Shown here in pieces: positions 1 to 13,700 of a stretch of DNA of 64,000 nucleotides (its first letter is position 1; every line of letters begins with the position of its first letter). The position numbers and the translations under genes are program-made. The stretch spans positions 1,055,340-1,119,339 of the forward strand of contig JAMWFC010000044.1 in the NCBI GenBank assembly GCA_027475525.1, written 5' to 3'. Origin of the DNA: Macrolepiota albuminosa. Its lineage: Eukaryota; Basidiomycota; Agaricomycetes; Agaricales; Agaricaceae. The notes beneath the pieces were generated by a model, which did not search any database, had not been told where the DNA came from, and saw only the letters and a program-made list of their open reading frames with translations.

Positions 1-289
1 AGATATCCCGGGCTCTATGGTCCCCGAAGCACCAACACCCCTTCTTCCCAACTTCGGTATCGTGAATGTGATGGGCTACACAGGTGACTTGAACGTGAGT
101 GGCTTGAGACGGCGCGTACAAACACACTAATAAATGCTTAATCAGATGTTTCTCATGTTCGATGCTCAGGAGCGTACTCTCCGTCATTTCAATGATCTCC
201 TGCTCAATAACGGCTGGAAAATTAAGAAGGTTTATCGTCAGAATGGCGACAGTACTTTCCTTCAGTCGGTTGAAGCTATCCCAATCTAA
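1..289 (+). CDS. O-methyltransferase, C-terminal end (partial)
   Basis: This is the 3' end of a gene that enters from the left edge. Exon 1..94 is joined to 146..289 by a 51-bp intron (GTGAGT...CAG), phase 0, with stop TAA at 287-289. The last 47 residues contain a block of the type ERTLRHFNDLLLNNGWK followed by a short terminal beta strand. That is the usual C-terminus of plant/fungal SAM-dependent O-methyltransferases of the COMT type, where the final helix and strands pack on the Rossmann core. The catalytic His and the SAM-binding motif lie outside the window, so the substrate cannot be inferred. The upstream visible piece (GIVNVMGYTG) fits the loop before the last helix. Family assignment is likely; subfamily is unknown. 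Confidence 0.7.
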
Positions 290-1271
290 TTCCAGGTCAT
301 GATGTTATCTGCTTGTTAAATGTATGTTGTCAGCAAATTGTTGAACATATTATCCTTGAATGCTTGGTTTTTTACAATTCTCGTCGCGCGATGGCAAGAA
401 TAACATATTTTCATATATTTATTTTCATATTGATGTAAGTTCGAGGCAGACCGCGGGAATGGAAAACGGTCTCAGAACCCACCTCTGAAAACTGTAAGCA
501 ATCGTTGAAAACTGTAGACTACAAATAGACTGACCCCCACCCAAACTGTGTAACGACTAGCCAGCAGAGTATGTAGTAAGAGCGCGGTACGAGGCAACGA
601 TCGACTCTCTTACGTAAATAACGATGACGATGAATCGATCAAAGCAATTGATCGAGGTCTATGCACAAGCGAACCGACCCTCACGCAAACTCGTCGCGTC
701 ACTCTTATCACATCGCTTTGTGGCGTCAAAGTCTCATTGTTTCTGTTCTTTCACTGTTACGGATCTTGTATATAGTCTAGCTATGCCTTCCCTGATCCTC
801 GTCCTGCTTCCTTCTCACCAATCACGTAGAGCTCGTCAGTCCTTTGGACTACGACTTTTCTTTCTTTCTGCAAGACACTCTCAGGCATCACGGCACGTCT
901 CTGATCTGTTTTTAAGTTCAGTAACTTGCTTTTTGAGGCGGGCAAGGCCTGCTTTCAGCATCTGGAAGAGGATTTTTTGGCATGAGGGGTTATGTCGATT
1001 GCACCGGACCTTCTGAAGTGCTTCTTATCTCCCACTTATTGAAGATTTTTGAGCCATTGAAAATATATTGACAATTTGTATTCTACTTTTGACCAAAGTG
1101 ACATATTTTGGTATAACTTATGAGTTATGGAGTATGGGAGGGCACCCAAAATTCCATGCAAACGCTCCCTGTGGAAGCTCAAAGCCTATGTGTTTTGGCA
1201 GATTATGGGTTTATACAGCTATGGGTTAAGACAGAGTTGACTGTATTCATCAGCGTAGAAAATTGACTCTG
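290..1271. other. Intergenic stretch, no gene supported
   Basis: I see no recognisable coding region. A 130-codon open frame at 624-1016 (+) has no family resemblance and no codon or intron context supporting it. The segment contains the 3' flank of the O-methyltransferase and the 3' flank of the convergent reductase gene. No repeats were noticed. Confidence 0.5.
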
Positions 1272-2862
1272 TCAACTCCCCCCTAAGAAAGCCCTTGCCT
1301 CTTCCCACCCAACCCTCTCCCTCTCCTTCCCCAACCCTTCACCCCTCCTAACCTCCTCTTCATCCACCCTCTTCCAATCCTCGTATTGCGTGACCACACC
1401 CGTCTTCAATCCCTCCTGCACCTCCACCGGCACACCCTCAAGGTCAGGCTCGGAGTTCATCACCTCCCTCGACTTAGTCGAATCCACGCCATCTGCACCT
1501 TCCCCCTCTGGCGTCATCGTCCTATGCACCTCCTTATCCCCAGGCAACCAATCTGAAAGTATCGCATCCGCAACCCCGTACGCGTTCATCATCGTCGCGG
1601 CTAATACACCCTTCGCGCCGGTTGCGGCCCACCCAGACGCATACACGTTCTTCACTTCCTTGTTTCCATCGACGACGCGTCCGCCGGGCATCGTCCTCAA
1701 ATGCTTCAGATCTAAATCATAGAACGGCGCACTAGGCTCGGCGTGGAACCCTAGCGAGGTCACAACGAGACTGGTGTCCACCTCCTCCGTCTGACCAGTC
1801 GGCACCGCTCTCCCAGTCTCCCTGTCCACCTTCGTATGCGCCAGACTCAATGTCGCCATGCCCCTCTCCTCACCCGCGTTGGGGAGCACGAGCCCAGTGG
1901 GGGACCTATAGAAATCCAAAGACCATGTCTTCCGAGTCGTCCCAAACGCATTGTTCGACCCCTTCCTCAGGAGCTGCAGGATCCTCCCCTGCTGTCTCGT
2001 CGTTTCCTTCACGTCCAACACGTCCTCTTTTATAGGCACCATAGCCGCATCGGGCAGGTTGATCAACTCCCTTAGCTCTTTTGCGGTGAACGCTGCCTCG
2101 AGCGGCCCACGGCGCCCGAATATCGAGACGTGTCTGACTTGCGAGCGGTTGAGGACGTCGAGGACGGGTGCGGGGACGTCGTATTTCGCGAGGATGGATG
2201 GGGGAGTGAGCTGACTTGCGAGCGGTTGAGGACGTCGAGGACGGGTGCGGGGACGTCGTATTTCGCGAGGATGGATGGGGGAGTGAGGAGCATGCGCGCG
2301 ACGTCGAGAGAGACGTTGCCGTTTCCGATCAAGGAGACGTGTGTAGTGCGGTCGAGGGGAGGGGGAGGCGGCGCGGAGGGGTGCTGGGTGTACCAGTGGA
2401 CGAGGGATAGAGCAGGTGTGCAGAAGGACGAGGGGGCAAGAGAGGGGTGTAGTGTGGGGAGAGTGCATCCTGTGGCGAAGAGGAGGTGCGTGTAGTTTGC
2501 GAAGATCGAGGTTAATGGTAAGTTGAGAACGTGCGGAATTGAGGAAGGGGTAGATGGTGACCCGACGTTGACGTTCCCGAAGAATTTGAAGCGCGGGTCG
2601 GTAGCGGCTGCATCGAATTTATGAGTACAATTCTACTATACGGATAAATACTATGCTGTGCTAGATGATACTGTGGACGAACCTTGACTTCTGGATGATC
2701 TGGCGCAACACCATAGCGCACGAGCCCATGAGGTGCCCACAGGCGATCGAACATGTGGATCCGGAAGGGATTTGAATTCGCCGGAATGAGTGAAAGCAAA
2801 CGCGACGCGACGTAAAACGCGGACGGCCCGCCGCCTATAATTGCCAGCTTCATGGGCGGCAT
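1272..2862 (-). CDS. ARH1: NADPH:adrenodoxin (ferredoxin) oxidoreductase, mitochondrial; frame broken by a 77-bp duplication
   Basis: FAD enzyme that passes electrons from NADPH to mitochondrial ferredoxin for Fe-S cluster, heme A and coenzyme Q synthesis. Exon 1 is 2862-2683, intron 2682-2633 (50 bp), exon 2 is 2632-1272. Visible signatures are the FAD dinucleotide motif IIGGGPSAFYVASRLL near the start, the FDXR block RYGVAPDHPEVK-NCTHKF across the splice, the NADP-binding motif IGNGNVSLDVARML, RHVSIFGRRGPLEAAFT, and the C-terminal GWAATGAKGVLAATMMNA. A perfect tandem 77-bp duplication (2134-2287) lies between NRSQV and RHVSIF and shifts the frame. Deleting one copy gives one continuous 487-residue protein of normal family length, so the break is probably an assembly error rather than gene decay. 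The start at 2862 (MPPMKLAII) was chosen because it directly precedes the FAD fold; a targeting peptide encoded further upstream cannot be excluded. Confidence 0.9.
2134..2287. repeat. Exact 77-bp tandem duplication (probable assembly artefact)
   Basis: Copies 2134-2210 and 2211-2287 are identical. The period is 77, not a multiple of 3, and the duplication sits inside the ferredoxin reductase coding exon, which it frameshifts. Five other loci in the window show the same 77-bp period. Confidence 0.95.
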
Positions 2863-3016
2863 TTCTAATAAGAGACAAACACGAAAACTAAGCAAGGCCT
2901 AAGAACGAGTCATCGCAGACGGAGGTAGAAATTTAGACGCCTGTGTGACGGGGTTGCTGACAAATAAGTGAGATACTCATCGGGATATGTTGTTTCTATC
3001 AGAAAAGCTGTCACTA

Positions 3017-3098
3017 GCCCTCTTAGCTCAGTGGTAGAGCGCGTCACTCGTACTTTCCGTACATGACGAGGTCAGTCGTTCAAGTCGGCTAGGGGGCA
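3017..3098 (+). tRNA. tRNA-Thr (anticodon CGU) with 10-nt intron
   Basis: A full cloverleaf can be drawn. The acceptor stem GCCCTCT pairs with AGGGGGC (one G-U), with discriminator A at 3098. The D arm is GCTC/GAGC, containing the A-box text TAGCTCAGTGGTAGAGCG. The anticodon stem is CGTCA/TGACG, and the T arm is AGTCG/CGGCT with loop TTCAAGT. The anticodon loop is 17 nt, so 10 nt beyond the standard 7 form an intron at the canonical position after base 37 (3053-3062). Anticodon CGT is at 3049-3051, decoding ACG threonine. Confidence 0.88.
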
Positions 3099-3655
3099 AT
3101 CTGCACTTTCCCAATTTCTTTCTTCTTTTTATTGCAACTCCTTCTGGACATTCTGCGTCGACAAGCCACAGCTGTAAATGGATCGTCTATTTGCATTGAC
3201 CAACTCTACCATAAACGTCACTTCTGCTCAAAGCCACAATGTTTTTTAACCTTTCAAACTAGCTTGTGTCTAACCCCATAGTCCTCCATTAAATTGCTCC
3301 CCCACTACGTCGGTACAAATGTACGTATACCCTGACCCGGACATTATAAACGTGATCAGCGTCCAGGAGTCGCACTTTTTGTAGTTGCAATTCCTTAGTT
3401 CGATTCACTTTGTTCTTCCTATCGACATCGTATTCCTAATAATCAATACAACTTCGTTTATTTGTCTTCGACATATCGCATTGCAAAGTACAGTCAGTGC
3501 CTAACAGCTGAAGCATGGCTTGAAATGTAAGCTATACAGAACAAGGAAGACTTAAGTCCGACGAGTCATTTTTAGCGGATTGATGACCCGATGGTCTTCC
3601 TGAGATGAGGCAGCGACTCTCGAATGATCTTCGTCGTATGGGCCAGCTGGCCTAA
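3099..3655. other. Intergenic stretch
   Basis: No coding region or RNA gene was recognised between the tRNA and the 5S-like segment. Short open frames here lack any family signature. Confidence 0.4.
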
Positions 3656-3659
3656 GGCT

Positions 3660-3785
3660 TGCATTGTCACGACCTCGGTATGTGACCACTCCGAGTGCGG
3701 AACGGAGTTTGGTCCACCTCCTGAAATTAAGCAGGAGCACAAGGGCTCCGTGGTCATCTAGGAGGTCTAGGTGGACCGTTTGAGC
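3660..3785 (+). ncRNA. Possible 5S rRNA-like / pol III relic
   Basis: The stretch around 3720-3765 contains GAAATTAAGCAGGAGC, then GGGCTCCGTGGTCATCTAGG. This is reminiscent of the 5S rRNA internal control region (GAAGTTAAGC ... GGTAGTA..TGGATGGG). It also folds: GGTCCACCT (3711) can pair with AGGTGGACC (3769), and CTCCTG (3719) with CAGGAG (3731). The 5' and 3' ends do not match a fungal 5S consensus that I recognise, so this is at best a diverged copy or an unrelated structured RNA. Confidence 0.25.
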
Positions 3786-3969
3786 AACGCATCAGCATCC
3801 CAATCGCCGTGAGGTACGCGCAATGGTTTTCTGTACGTTTTGAAACTAATTGGTCTGTGGAACTATTGTCATCATAATGTTTGAACTCTTCCGTTTAATT
3901 CTTCCATTACTTGCATCGTCTTTGAATACTGAATCGTATGCCCAGCTTGATTGATTATGGCATCCTTTG

Positions 3970-3993
3970 TAGTAGTAGTAGCAGCAGCAGCAC
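3970..3993. repeat. Short (AGT)n/(AGC)n microsatellite
   Basis: Three to four AGT units followed by four AGC units in a non-coding interval. The rest of 3786-4432 shows nothing I can support. Confidence 0.7.
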
Positions 3994-4432
3994 CATTTTA
4001 TCCGAGAAATGTCGTGATTAGAAACGGGCTTTACTCGAACGAGTAGCGCCCAGTGCAGGCACTCAACAGAATTGCTCGTAGCCATCATACTTGTAGACGG
4101 AGCTTTGGGACATGAAGGCAGTCTTAGAGTACTGTATCACGTTTTTGAGAGGATATTTAAATAAGGGAACCGGTTGAATGTGGCGCAGCTGAAAATTCAC
4201 TCTATGGGAAAAACAAATCAATAATTGTGTCTCTCATGAAACGCAAAAGAAAAGGCGAAATCAAGCGAATCGGTGTGTGCTGACCTTTTCTCGGGAGAGA
4301 ACTCATGATTTCGAGTCTTGTCATTTTCTTCGATGGTTTTAATAACTAGACCACACAAGTCCTGTGATGTTCTATGCCAATGTTATCATCAATCAAGTAG
4401 GGCAAGTAAACGCCGAATTAGTTTTGAATCCT

Positions 4433-5403
4433 TTATGCGGCAATGTCCTTTCCAAAATCTTCTGCGCCCTCCCACGCTCCCCAGCATCCAAACGCGTTAG
4501 CAAGTCTCCCCATGTCCGGCTCCAGCGACGTCCGTCGTAAAGGCCCAATGGGCGGCTCATTGTATAGATCGTGCAGAACATTTTCGACGGACGTGGATGT
4601 CATGAGCACTAGTTTACCCCGCGTTGGGTGGATAATTTGCCGTATTGTCTTGATTATCTTCTTGTTGGTGATCTGTCACGTTTTCTGTCAGCCGTTAGGT
4701 GTGATAAATGAGGCTGAAGCCTACTTCATTTAAGAAGGGAGGATCGGCGACGACGACGTCCATAGCTCCACGTAGATGTTCTGGGAAGATGTCCGGCTCA
4801 TCGAGGTCGTAGTAAATGAATTTGGTTGGTGCAAGAACGCTAAACCGTTTGTCATATTCGAGGAGTCGTGCGCCGTCTAGTGGATTCGTGTGCTGGAACG
4901 CTACGAAAGCGGTTGGACAGCACATGAAGGCTATTTTTGAAGTCGGTGTACACATCGACCGAATGGACCTCGCAAGTCGGGTGGCATACGAAGTTGAATA
5001 CCTGAAAAGCATCGTAAAGGCGTCAGTAAATTATATCGATTAACGACTTCAGAAAGCAAGCGCGTCTGATGCGAATCTGCACCCTGTACAAGCATCATAT
5101 GCGAGAGAGAAAGCCAACCACTTACCAGAATTGGCTGAGTTGCCAGTCTTCTCCAAATGCCAGACGATATTCATCAACACTCATCATCGGAGGATCGGGT
5201 TCCTCGATATCCACGTTCAAGTCACGGCTCGCGATGCGTGCGGCAGCTTGATCGGCTAAGTCGTTGAAGCGTTTTTCCTCCTCTGCTCTGGACGTCAGGA
5301 ATTCCTGTAAAAGGGCCAGTGTGTCCGAAGATAGCTTTGGTGGTGAGCCTGATGGGCTTGAAGTCGTGGAAACTGAACGAGGTGATCCTGATACACGTTC
5401 CAT
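4433..5403 (-). CDS. EFM5: Protein-lysine N-methyltransferase EFM5 (eEF1A-KMT1 type)
   Basis: Predicted SAM-dependent methyltransferase that trimethylates an N-terminal lysine of translation factor eEF1A. Exons are 5403-5126, 5001-4725 and 4672-4433, with introns of 124 and 52 bp, giving 264 residues, typical of the family. The order is a Ser/Pro-rich N-terminus, the conserved segment FGEDWQLSQFWYS ahead of the Rossmann core, the acidic strand YYDLDEPD and the catalytic-type motif DPPF in VVADPPFLNE, followed by the GKLVLMTS strand. DPPF-bearing relatives were formerly annotated as N6-adenine methyltransferases (N6AMT2); family knowledge favours the eEF1A substrate. It diverges from the GAR transformylase gene at 5560, sharing a ~156-bp upstream region. 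Confidence 0.88.
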
Positions 5404-5559
5404 GGTTATTAAGTATAAGCTAGTTGTTACGCCTAGAGTTTTTGTGATACTGTAAGCCGGCCGCAGAGATCAGTGCATCTTGAGATCGTTGAAATATGGA
5501 GATTAGATTAGATCAGTGCAAAATCATTTACAATCTTTCCACCCTGATCTAACCCCGCA

Positions 5560-6287
5560 ATGGCAACAGAACGAAAGATCGTTGTCCTTATTTCTGGTTC
5601 AGGTGTGTTTATTATGTGTACGTTTTACTACAGTCACCGATAACAGAGTATTAATTTTTAGGCAGTAACCTACAAGCATTAATAGATGCTCAAAATACAC
5701 CTTCACTACCTAATGCCCGAATATCCTTAGTTTTTTCTAATCGGAAGGCTGCATACGGTTTAACCCGCGCCGCGGAAGCAAAACCATCGATTCCTACATC
5801 CTATCTGGCATTACAACCATATCTCAAGGCTAACGCGGGCAAGACCCGGGCAGACTACGACACTGAAGTCGCCCGCATCGTGCTGCAAGATAATCCCGAT
5901 CTCGTCATCCTAGCCGGTTTCATGCACATCTTCGGGGAGGGTTTTCTTGAACGGGCGGACGGTTTGAAACCCCTTGTGGATGGCGAACAACCGCGGAGAC
6001 CTGTGCCAGTTATCAATCTACACCCAGCCCTCCCAGGAGCTTTCGATGGAGCGCATGCGATTGAACGGGCGTACGAGGCGTTTCAGAAGGGAGAGATTGG
6101 GCGCACAGGGATCATGGTGCATCGCGTTGTGAAAGACGTTGATCGTGGCGAACCGATAATTGTAAGAGAGGTGCCTATTGTGAAGGAAGAGCCCATCGAG
6201 GCATTCGAGGAGCGTTTGCACAAGGCAGAACACGAGATCATCGTGCAGGCAGCAGCAAAAGTTCTGGATGGTAATCAAGTGCGATAA
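5560..6287 (+). CDS. ADE8: Phosphoribosylglycinamide formyltransferase (GAR transformylase)
   Basis: Third step of de novo purine synthesis: transfers formyl from 10-formyl-THF to GAR in the cytosol. Exon 1 (5560-5602) encodes MATERKIVVLISGSG; a 59-bp intron splits the SGSGSNLQALI phosphate-binding loop; exon 2 runs 5662-6287. The product is 222 residues, typical of monofunctional PurN/Ade8. Active-site text is visible: GFMHIFG, then INLHPALPGAFDG (equivalent to the Asn/His catalytic pair), then GIMVHRVVKDVDRGEPI with the conserved Asp. The start ATG is the first in frame and is immediately followed by the beta strand. No lesions. Confidence 0.95.
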
Positions 6288-7092
6288 CCTTCTCTAGTAT
6301 TATTGCGACGATTATCAATTGACATGTCTCCAGTCCTGAGAACACTGATTGATAAATAGCATGTGTGATGAAAATCTAAATGTGAGTTTTCTACACGGAG
6401 ATCTATATCTTCTTAGTGATTGGAATTTTCCCAGCTCGTCATTATCGTCATAATAATCTTGCCTTAAACCGCGTACTGCACAGAATCATGCAGCGCAGTG
6501 GCCCGAGTGCAGTATTATGCGTCAGTATTTCAGGCGGTACAAGGGAATCTGACAAAAACAGTAATGGAGGGCCTCACGATATTTATCAGCTATTCTCAAG
6601 AACAGTCCTTATCTGAGCATAAGACGTGCAATTAAACCAAACCTGCAAATTACTATCTCATCGCATTCTTTATTTAGATAGAGGCAAAAAAGGAGATGGA
6701 AAAATCAACGAGTTAGACCAAGACTGATAGGCAAAATCAGATATATACAGTAAAAGGACAGTATTCGAGATGTAGATCAAGACTGACGTAAGGACTGGAT
6801 GGGACGAGCGAAATTAGATGAGCATATGTCCCGATGCCCGAGAAATAGAGCACGCGTCCCAAAAGCCAATGTAAAACGAAAAAGGAAGTCTAATTAGAAG
6901 AGTCCTGAGCACGGCGATGCAGATTGAGAATATTGGGTGTCGAGGTTGGCTGTTCAACGCGAAAGACTCGACAGGTGCGGGGTAGAAGAGAGATGGATAC
7001 AAGAAGGGTCGACTGGCATGACATATCAGAAAGATACAATAACTTCATGAGTTCCTGAAAAGTTCGCGAGATATGATAGGAATTGATACACT
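6288..7092. other. Intergenic stretch
   Basis: This lies between two convergent genes. No coding potential, RNA gene or repeat was recognised. Confidence 0.5.
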
Positions 7093-8624
<1,532 letters not shown>

Positions 8625-10265
8625 CGTGAACAAGGTGGAAAGAGTGGGATGGTGGTGGAACAAGGACAAAATCGGACAAAAGATGAACAATAGATGAACA
8701 ATAACAGCGATCTATATGAAAAGGTGTACCTCTCATAATTATTATAAGCATTGATAGATCACTAACAACAACAAAACAATACCTTTTGAACTCCTTATGG
8801 CTCCTTCCTTTGTTGTCCTTAGCCGATGCCGTGCCCGGCAACCGTGAGCGTTGCCTGGGCAATCTCCATGGCGGTTCTGTTTCTGTGTCTTCGTTGGCAG
8901 GCAGATTGGACCTATGTCGTATTGTCTTTTCCAAGTTCCTTGATGTTATGCAATGTCGGCAAAGTTCTGACCTCGAAATGACTCTCCGCTGACAAAACAT
9001 ATCCCGCCAGTCCTTCGGTCGGTGAACGGATGAACCTTTGACCCTGTCAGCGAATCATGATATCACCACCGTAGAAGATACGTATTCGAAACTGTCTGAG
9101 CAGTCGTAATGCACAAAGGAGCATCGGTATCTTTCTATAAAGGATGAAACTGTATCGGCAAGGCTGGGACACCTGTCATTGCCTTCTGGAACAGTATCGA
9201 CCGACTCCCATCAATCATCGTCCAGCGTAACAACGGTGGACCAGAGACTGATTAACGCTTCGTGCCCGCAATTCACTGTTGCTTTTGAGTTTCCTTGGTA
9301 CCATATCGGACTTTGTATTTGTGCATATGTTCTTGAAGTCGTGGACTCGTCGCCTGAGTTTTCTTGTAATCCAAGTTAGCCAAGCTCTTGTGGGGTTCAA
9401 CGGATCTCCAAATCGATCGAGTGCGGCACCGTCCTCGCGTTCTGTTGTTTCTACCAATATTTAGACCGGAGTTACTCTTCTGTTCCTTGTCGAAACACTC
9501 CTTGACGATCATATTTGACTATATACTGCTTAGGATCGTCTAGACTCACTTCACCATATCAGATGACTTTCCTCCTCTTACATGGATAATTGGTGCCTTG
9601 AAAGATTGTGTGTGCTTTTTTGTTGCCACTAAGCGAACCTGGTTGCCACACTGTAATTCCGAAAGTCTTTGATTTCTAATGATAGACCTAAGAACATTTT
9701 GGAGTTTTCCTATCCCTAGTCATGAGAATGTACATATTATCGCGTATATGTTTGCTGGGAGGTATCACACGAGTTCGTCGATTTTGAGCGTTTCATGATA
9801 ACGATAGCAAGCCGTAGTCTTATCTAAAGCTTTGAAACAGGCTTAATGAACTACTTATTCTCTTTCCTTCAAAGGAGTAGATTAGAACCGGCAGAGTAGG
9901 ATCAGGTTGGTAGGCGCATATCTCAAAATCACACCATTTGATGCAGATTACTGTGATTGATCTCACTTCAAAATACTGCAACGAAATGGATGGATACAAC
10001 GGTGTGCCAGACAGGAGTTTCATATAGAATGTCTGCGGCTCGTGGTCGCCTAGTGGACATTGCAAAATTGCCTCTGGTGAGTCAAGGAGAACGTATTGTT
10101 CTCCCGGATCTCAAGTAGGGCGATTGAGCCCATAATAGAAGGAAGACTAGGTAGTCAGAAATTCCAGAGCCGTTCGAGACCTATGGATAACGACATGTGG
10201 AAGCTTCGTGCATAGGACTCGCTCGATCAGCGTAGGGATAAAGTACGCCAAATGGCTTGAAAGTT
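8625..10265. other. Gene-poor stretch
   Basis: There are several 60-130 codon frames on both strands, overlapping each other. None has a domain, intron-supported continuity or family resemblance that I can name. I see no tRNA or repeat. This may include the 5' UTR and promoter of the MAP kinase. Confidence 0.4.
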
Positions 10266-10575
10266 TGAAGCGCCTCACCGGACACAATTATTTTTACATT
10301 CTCACTTTTGCTATTTGTACTTTGACTGTCCAAACTTGCACTTTCTCACGGTTCAACTTGACCTTAAGCGCCTCACCGGACACAATTATTACATTCTCAC
10401 TTTTGCTATTTGTACTTTGACTGTCCAAACTTGCACTTTCTCACGGTTCAACTTGACCGTGAGCAATTTTGACTGCATCATATTCACACTACTTTGACTG
10501 TCCAAACTTGCACTTTCTCACGGTTCAACTTGACCGTGAGCAATTTTGACTGCATCATATTCACACTTCTTTTAG
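10266..10575 (+). repeat. Left inverted terminal repeat of the large element, amplified in tandem
   Basis: The first unit starts TGAAGCGCCTCACCGGACAC at 10266 and runs through ACTGTCCAAACTTGCACT and ACGGTTCAACTTGACC to about 10360. A second near-identical unit, missing 3 T/A bases, follows from about 10364. A third partial copy comes from an exact 77-bp duplication (10414-10490 and 10491-10567). The reverse complement of the same ~95-bp sequence is found at 24841-24949. Confidence 0.85.
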
Positions 10576-10756
10576 CCTCAGGTTGCCTTCAAAGACATTG
10601 TGGGGTACTAGAACTACTGAGCTTCGCTTCCTTTCTGTTTGAACTACAGTCATTAGGCTGTCAGTCTCCATAATGTTTGGTCAGGAGATCTGCAAAGCTC
10701 TGGCCATTTGTCGGGGAGAAGCTGACGTATTTTTCTTTACTTTCTTCTTGACCTCT

Positions 10757-13700
10757 ATGACCAGGCCTCCTGCCTCAGGTCCTCAGCCCTGTCGAGAAGA
10801 GGGCTGCCGCTGCTCAGATGTTTATCTGGAATCTACATCTCCCTTTTGTGTTTGTGGCCATGCACTCTCAGTACATGGAATTATTCTTTCCTCTTTGCCC
10901 CGTCGAGTGTGTCGTCAGTCCAACCTTGATTTTTTAACTGTATATGTACTGCTATTATGATTTGTATTATTCTCACATTGAACTTTAGACGGATTCTGTT
11001 CCTCATGGGAGATCACTCTGCGATCACTGCCAGCAACCTTGGTTCACTCATGAAAATTCTCGATCTGTATCTTCAACCTTCAATGTGGCTCCAACGTTCC
11101 CTACATGGACACCACCTCAAGACAGTGCATCAACCACTACATCTGTTAATGCTCGTCGCCGCCAGGCATATGAAAATCATCGCCCTTCATCTACTCCCAT
11201 TCTTGGACCATCAAGGCGAACAGGTATTTCAAGCAATCCAAGCGTGTCCTTTCCTACAGTTCGCATACCGCCATCAACAAACATTCGACCATGAGCAACA
11301 TCGATGGCTACATGTTCGCAGTCTGTCCAAGGTCCCACTCCTAAGAAATTTTGTTTTTATTTTATCGCAATAGTGCACCCAGCATTGGTATGCTTAAAAC
11401 ATCTAGCTGATCAGCTGCTAACTCTGGATTATTTCAAGCCTTATGGATCAGATATAGGTGTTGATCCTGCATTTAAAAAAATGCATACTCCGACCAAGTC
11501 CAAGATGCGATCATTTGTCGAACAAGCTAAGAAATTGGGCCTTGCTTTCAATATTGACACTACTGCCCAAGCTTCTGACAGAGCTTTTGAGACAGTTAAT
11601 TTGGCCGTATCATTACATTTCAATCAACATCAATTAGCTTTCGGAATTCCCTCTTCTCCAGTCAATTCATTCATCAGTCCCTGGACGATACTTTCTGCCG
11701 GAAAGAAATCCCCTACTGATGATAAAGGAGCCCTTCTAAGCATATACGATAATCCTCCAGAACATCTTTCGTACAAGGACTTGAAAAAAATCACAGGTCG
11801 CTGGGCCAAATATTCTGATCCATCTAATTCATCTGATCCTGTGCGTGGTGTGTTGTTTATCGGTATGTTGTTGTGCTTCAAATGAATTGGTTCTCATTTG
11901 CCTGTTTTTAGCACCGACTTCTCAACCTATTGTGGGTCCAATAAACAATCATGGGCATCATTTCTGCCTCTCATTTGCCTGTTTTTAGCACCGACTTCTC
12001 AACCTATTGTGGGTCCAATAAACAATCATGGGCATCATTTCTGCCTTGCACTATGCCTATGGAATAGGTTTCATACTGCAGAAATTAACGAAGACTCTAC
12101 TGAACCTTCTTGTGAAAGTCGTTGTTTACGCATCACAGTACGTATCAAATTCATATCGTTACATCTCTAAATAATCTTTATGATATTTTAGATGACCAAT
12201 AATTCTTTGCCAAACGTAAAAGCTTCTTTTTGTCAATCTCGCATTTGTCTGATTTTTTATTAGTCAGCATCGCCTTTATCCACTTCTTTAATTTCAACAT
12301 CATCGTCTGATAATACCGTGAGTACATATAATTCATGCAACTAAGTTGAAACTGACTCAATGTAGGAGGATATCCCAATTGATCCTGCTCTGCTTGGAAT
12401 CTATGAGAACTATGCGCCGACAGTAGCTGACTCTGCAACTGAATCTTCCGATACCGCAAGAATTTTAACAGAACACACTATCACTTCGGAATTTGGTATT
12501 ACTCTTAATTCTGCACCAATTTCCACGTCTACTGCATTTTCGAACGCTCAGGTCAACAATATTACTGCTGCATCATTTCCTGGTCTAGATTCAGACTCAT
12601 CCATTGCTCTCTACAACAACTCAGCCTCCAATCAAGCTTTCAATCCTGCCTTTGATGCTAATCAACTTGTCAAGGATGAGTGGATCTCACACATCCAAGG
12701 CATCTTTCTCAAGCCGCTTGACTATGACGATCTTTTAGCTATTGCAGCTTCCACTGCAGATGAGGCTGCATCTATCCTATATACTCACATCCAAGCTCTA
12801 GTAAAAGATGAAGCGCTTCCTTCCTCAGGTTTGGCCCCTGGCGTAATGGTCAAAAATTTTAACATTAATGGCTTGTTAGGCCCTCGCTTGAGAATCAATA
12901 TGTATGTCGATGTTTTTCTTTTAGAATATATTTGTGACTTATATTTATCTTAGTGGTGAAGGTGTTGGAAATGCTCCTGTACGCTCAACTTGGGCAGCTC
13001 TATTGTCACTTGTTGTCAACACTGGGCACTGGGCTGAAGTAGCTCCTAAAATCTTCACGCCACGTTTTATTCTGGGAATTATTCCCTCACATGATGATGT
13101 CTTTGCATATCGAACATATGGTTTCATACTTCGGTTAACCATTTTTCATGATCAACTATTATTACCAGTGTCTCCTTTCCTTATTCTGCTTCTTTTGCAT
13201 GGCTTCGATACCGCTACCAACCTCAACCTTATCAAGAAGATAACTCCCTTAATCGGAACTAGACTAGAAACCTGGCCTCCACAGACACTCTTGAATTCCG
13301 CAACTGGACTTACTGAGATGGTGCTTCACAATGGACATGACCCAATGCTTCTCATAGTCGACTTTATTCCAAATGTCACTGTATGTTTTTTTCTTTTCAT
13401 AACTTGTATTTTATAGCCTCAATCCTTCTACAGATAGAGTATATTCGCACATTGTCACCTGAATCTCTAAGTTCAATAAAAAAACAACTTACGGCTGGGC
13501 TTTTATTTGGAACTACAGATTATATAGGTCTTCAGTCACACCCACTCTTCATCGCTCTCAAGGAAGGGTTCAACTACGACTTTGTTGAGAAAGGCTCTGA
13601 AACTCCATCTTTTATTGAGGTGAGTTACTTATTTTTATCAAGCATACCGTTAATAGTTACATTATTGTTTCAGACATTTGGAGATAGTGATCAGGCACTT

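Noticed and set aside
624..1016. 130-codon plus-strand open frame
   Set aside because: No recognisable domain, odd composition, no intron context; likely chance.
10266..10575. CRISPR array-like direct repeats
   Set aside because: Units are ~95 bp and near-contiguous, belong to the inverted terminal repeat, and the third copy is the 77-bp artefact; eukaryotic context.
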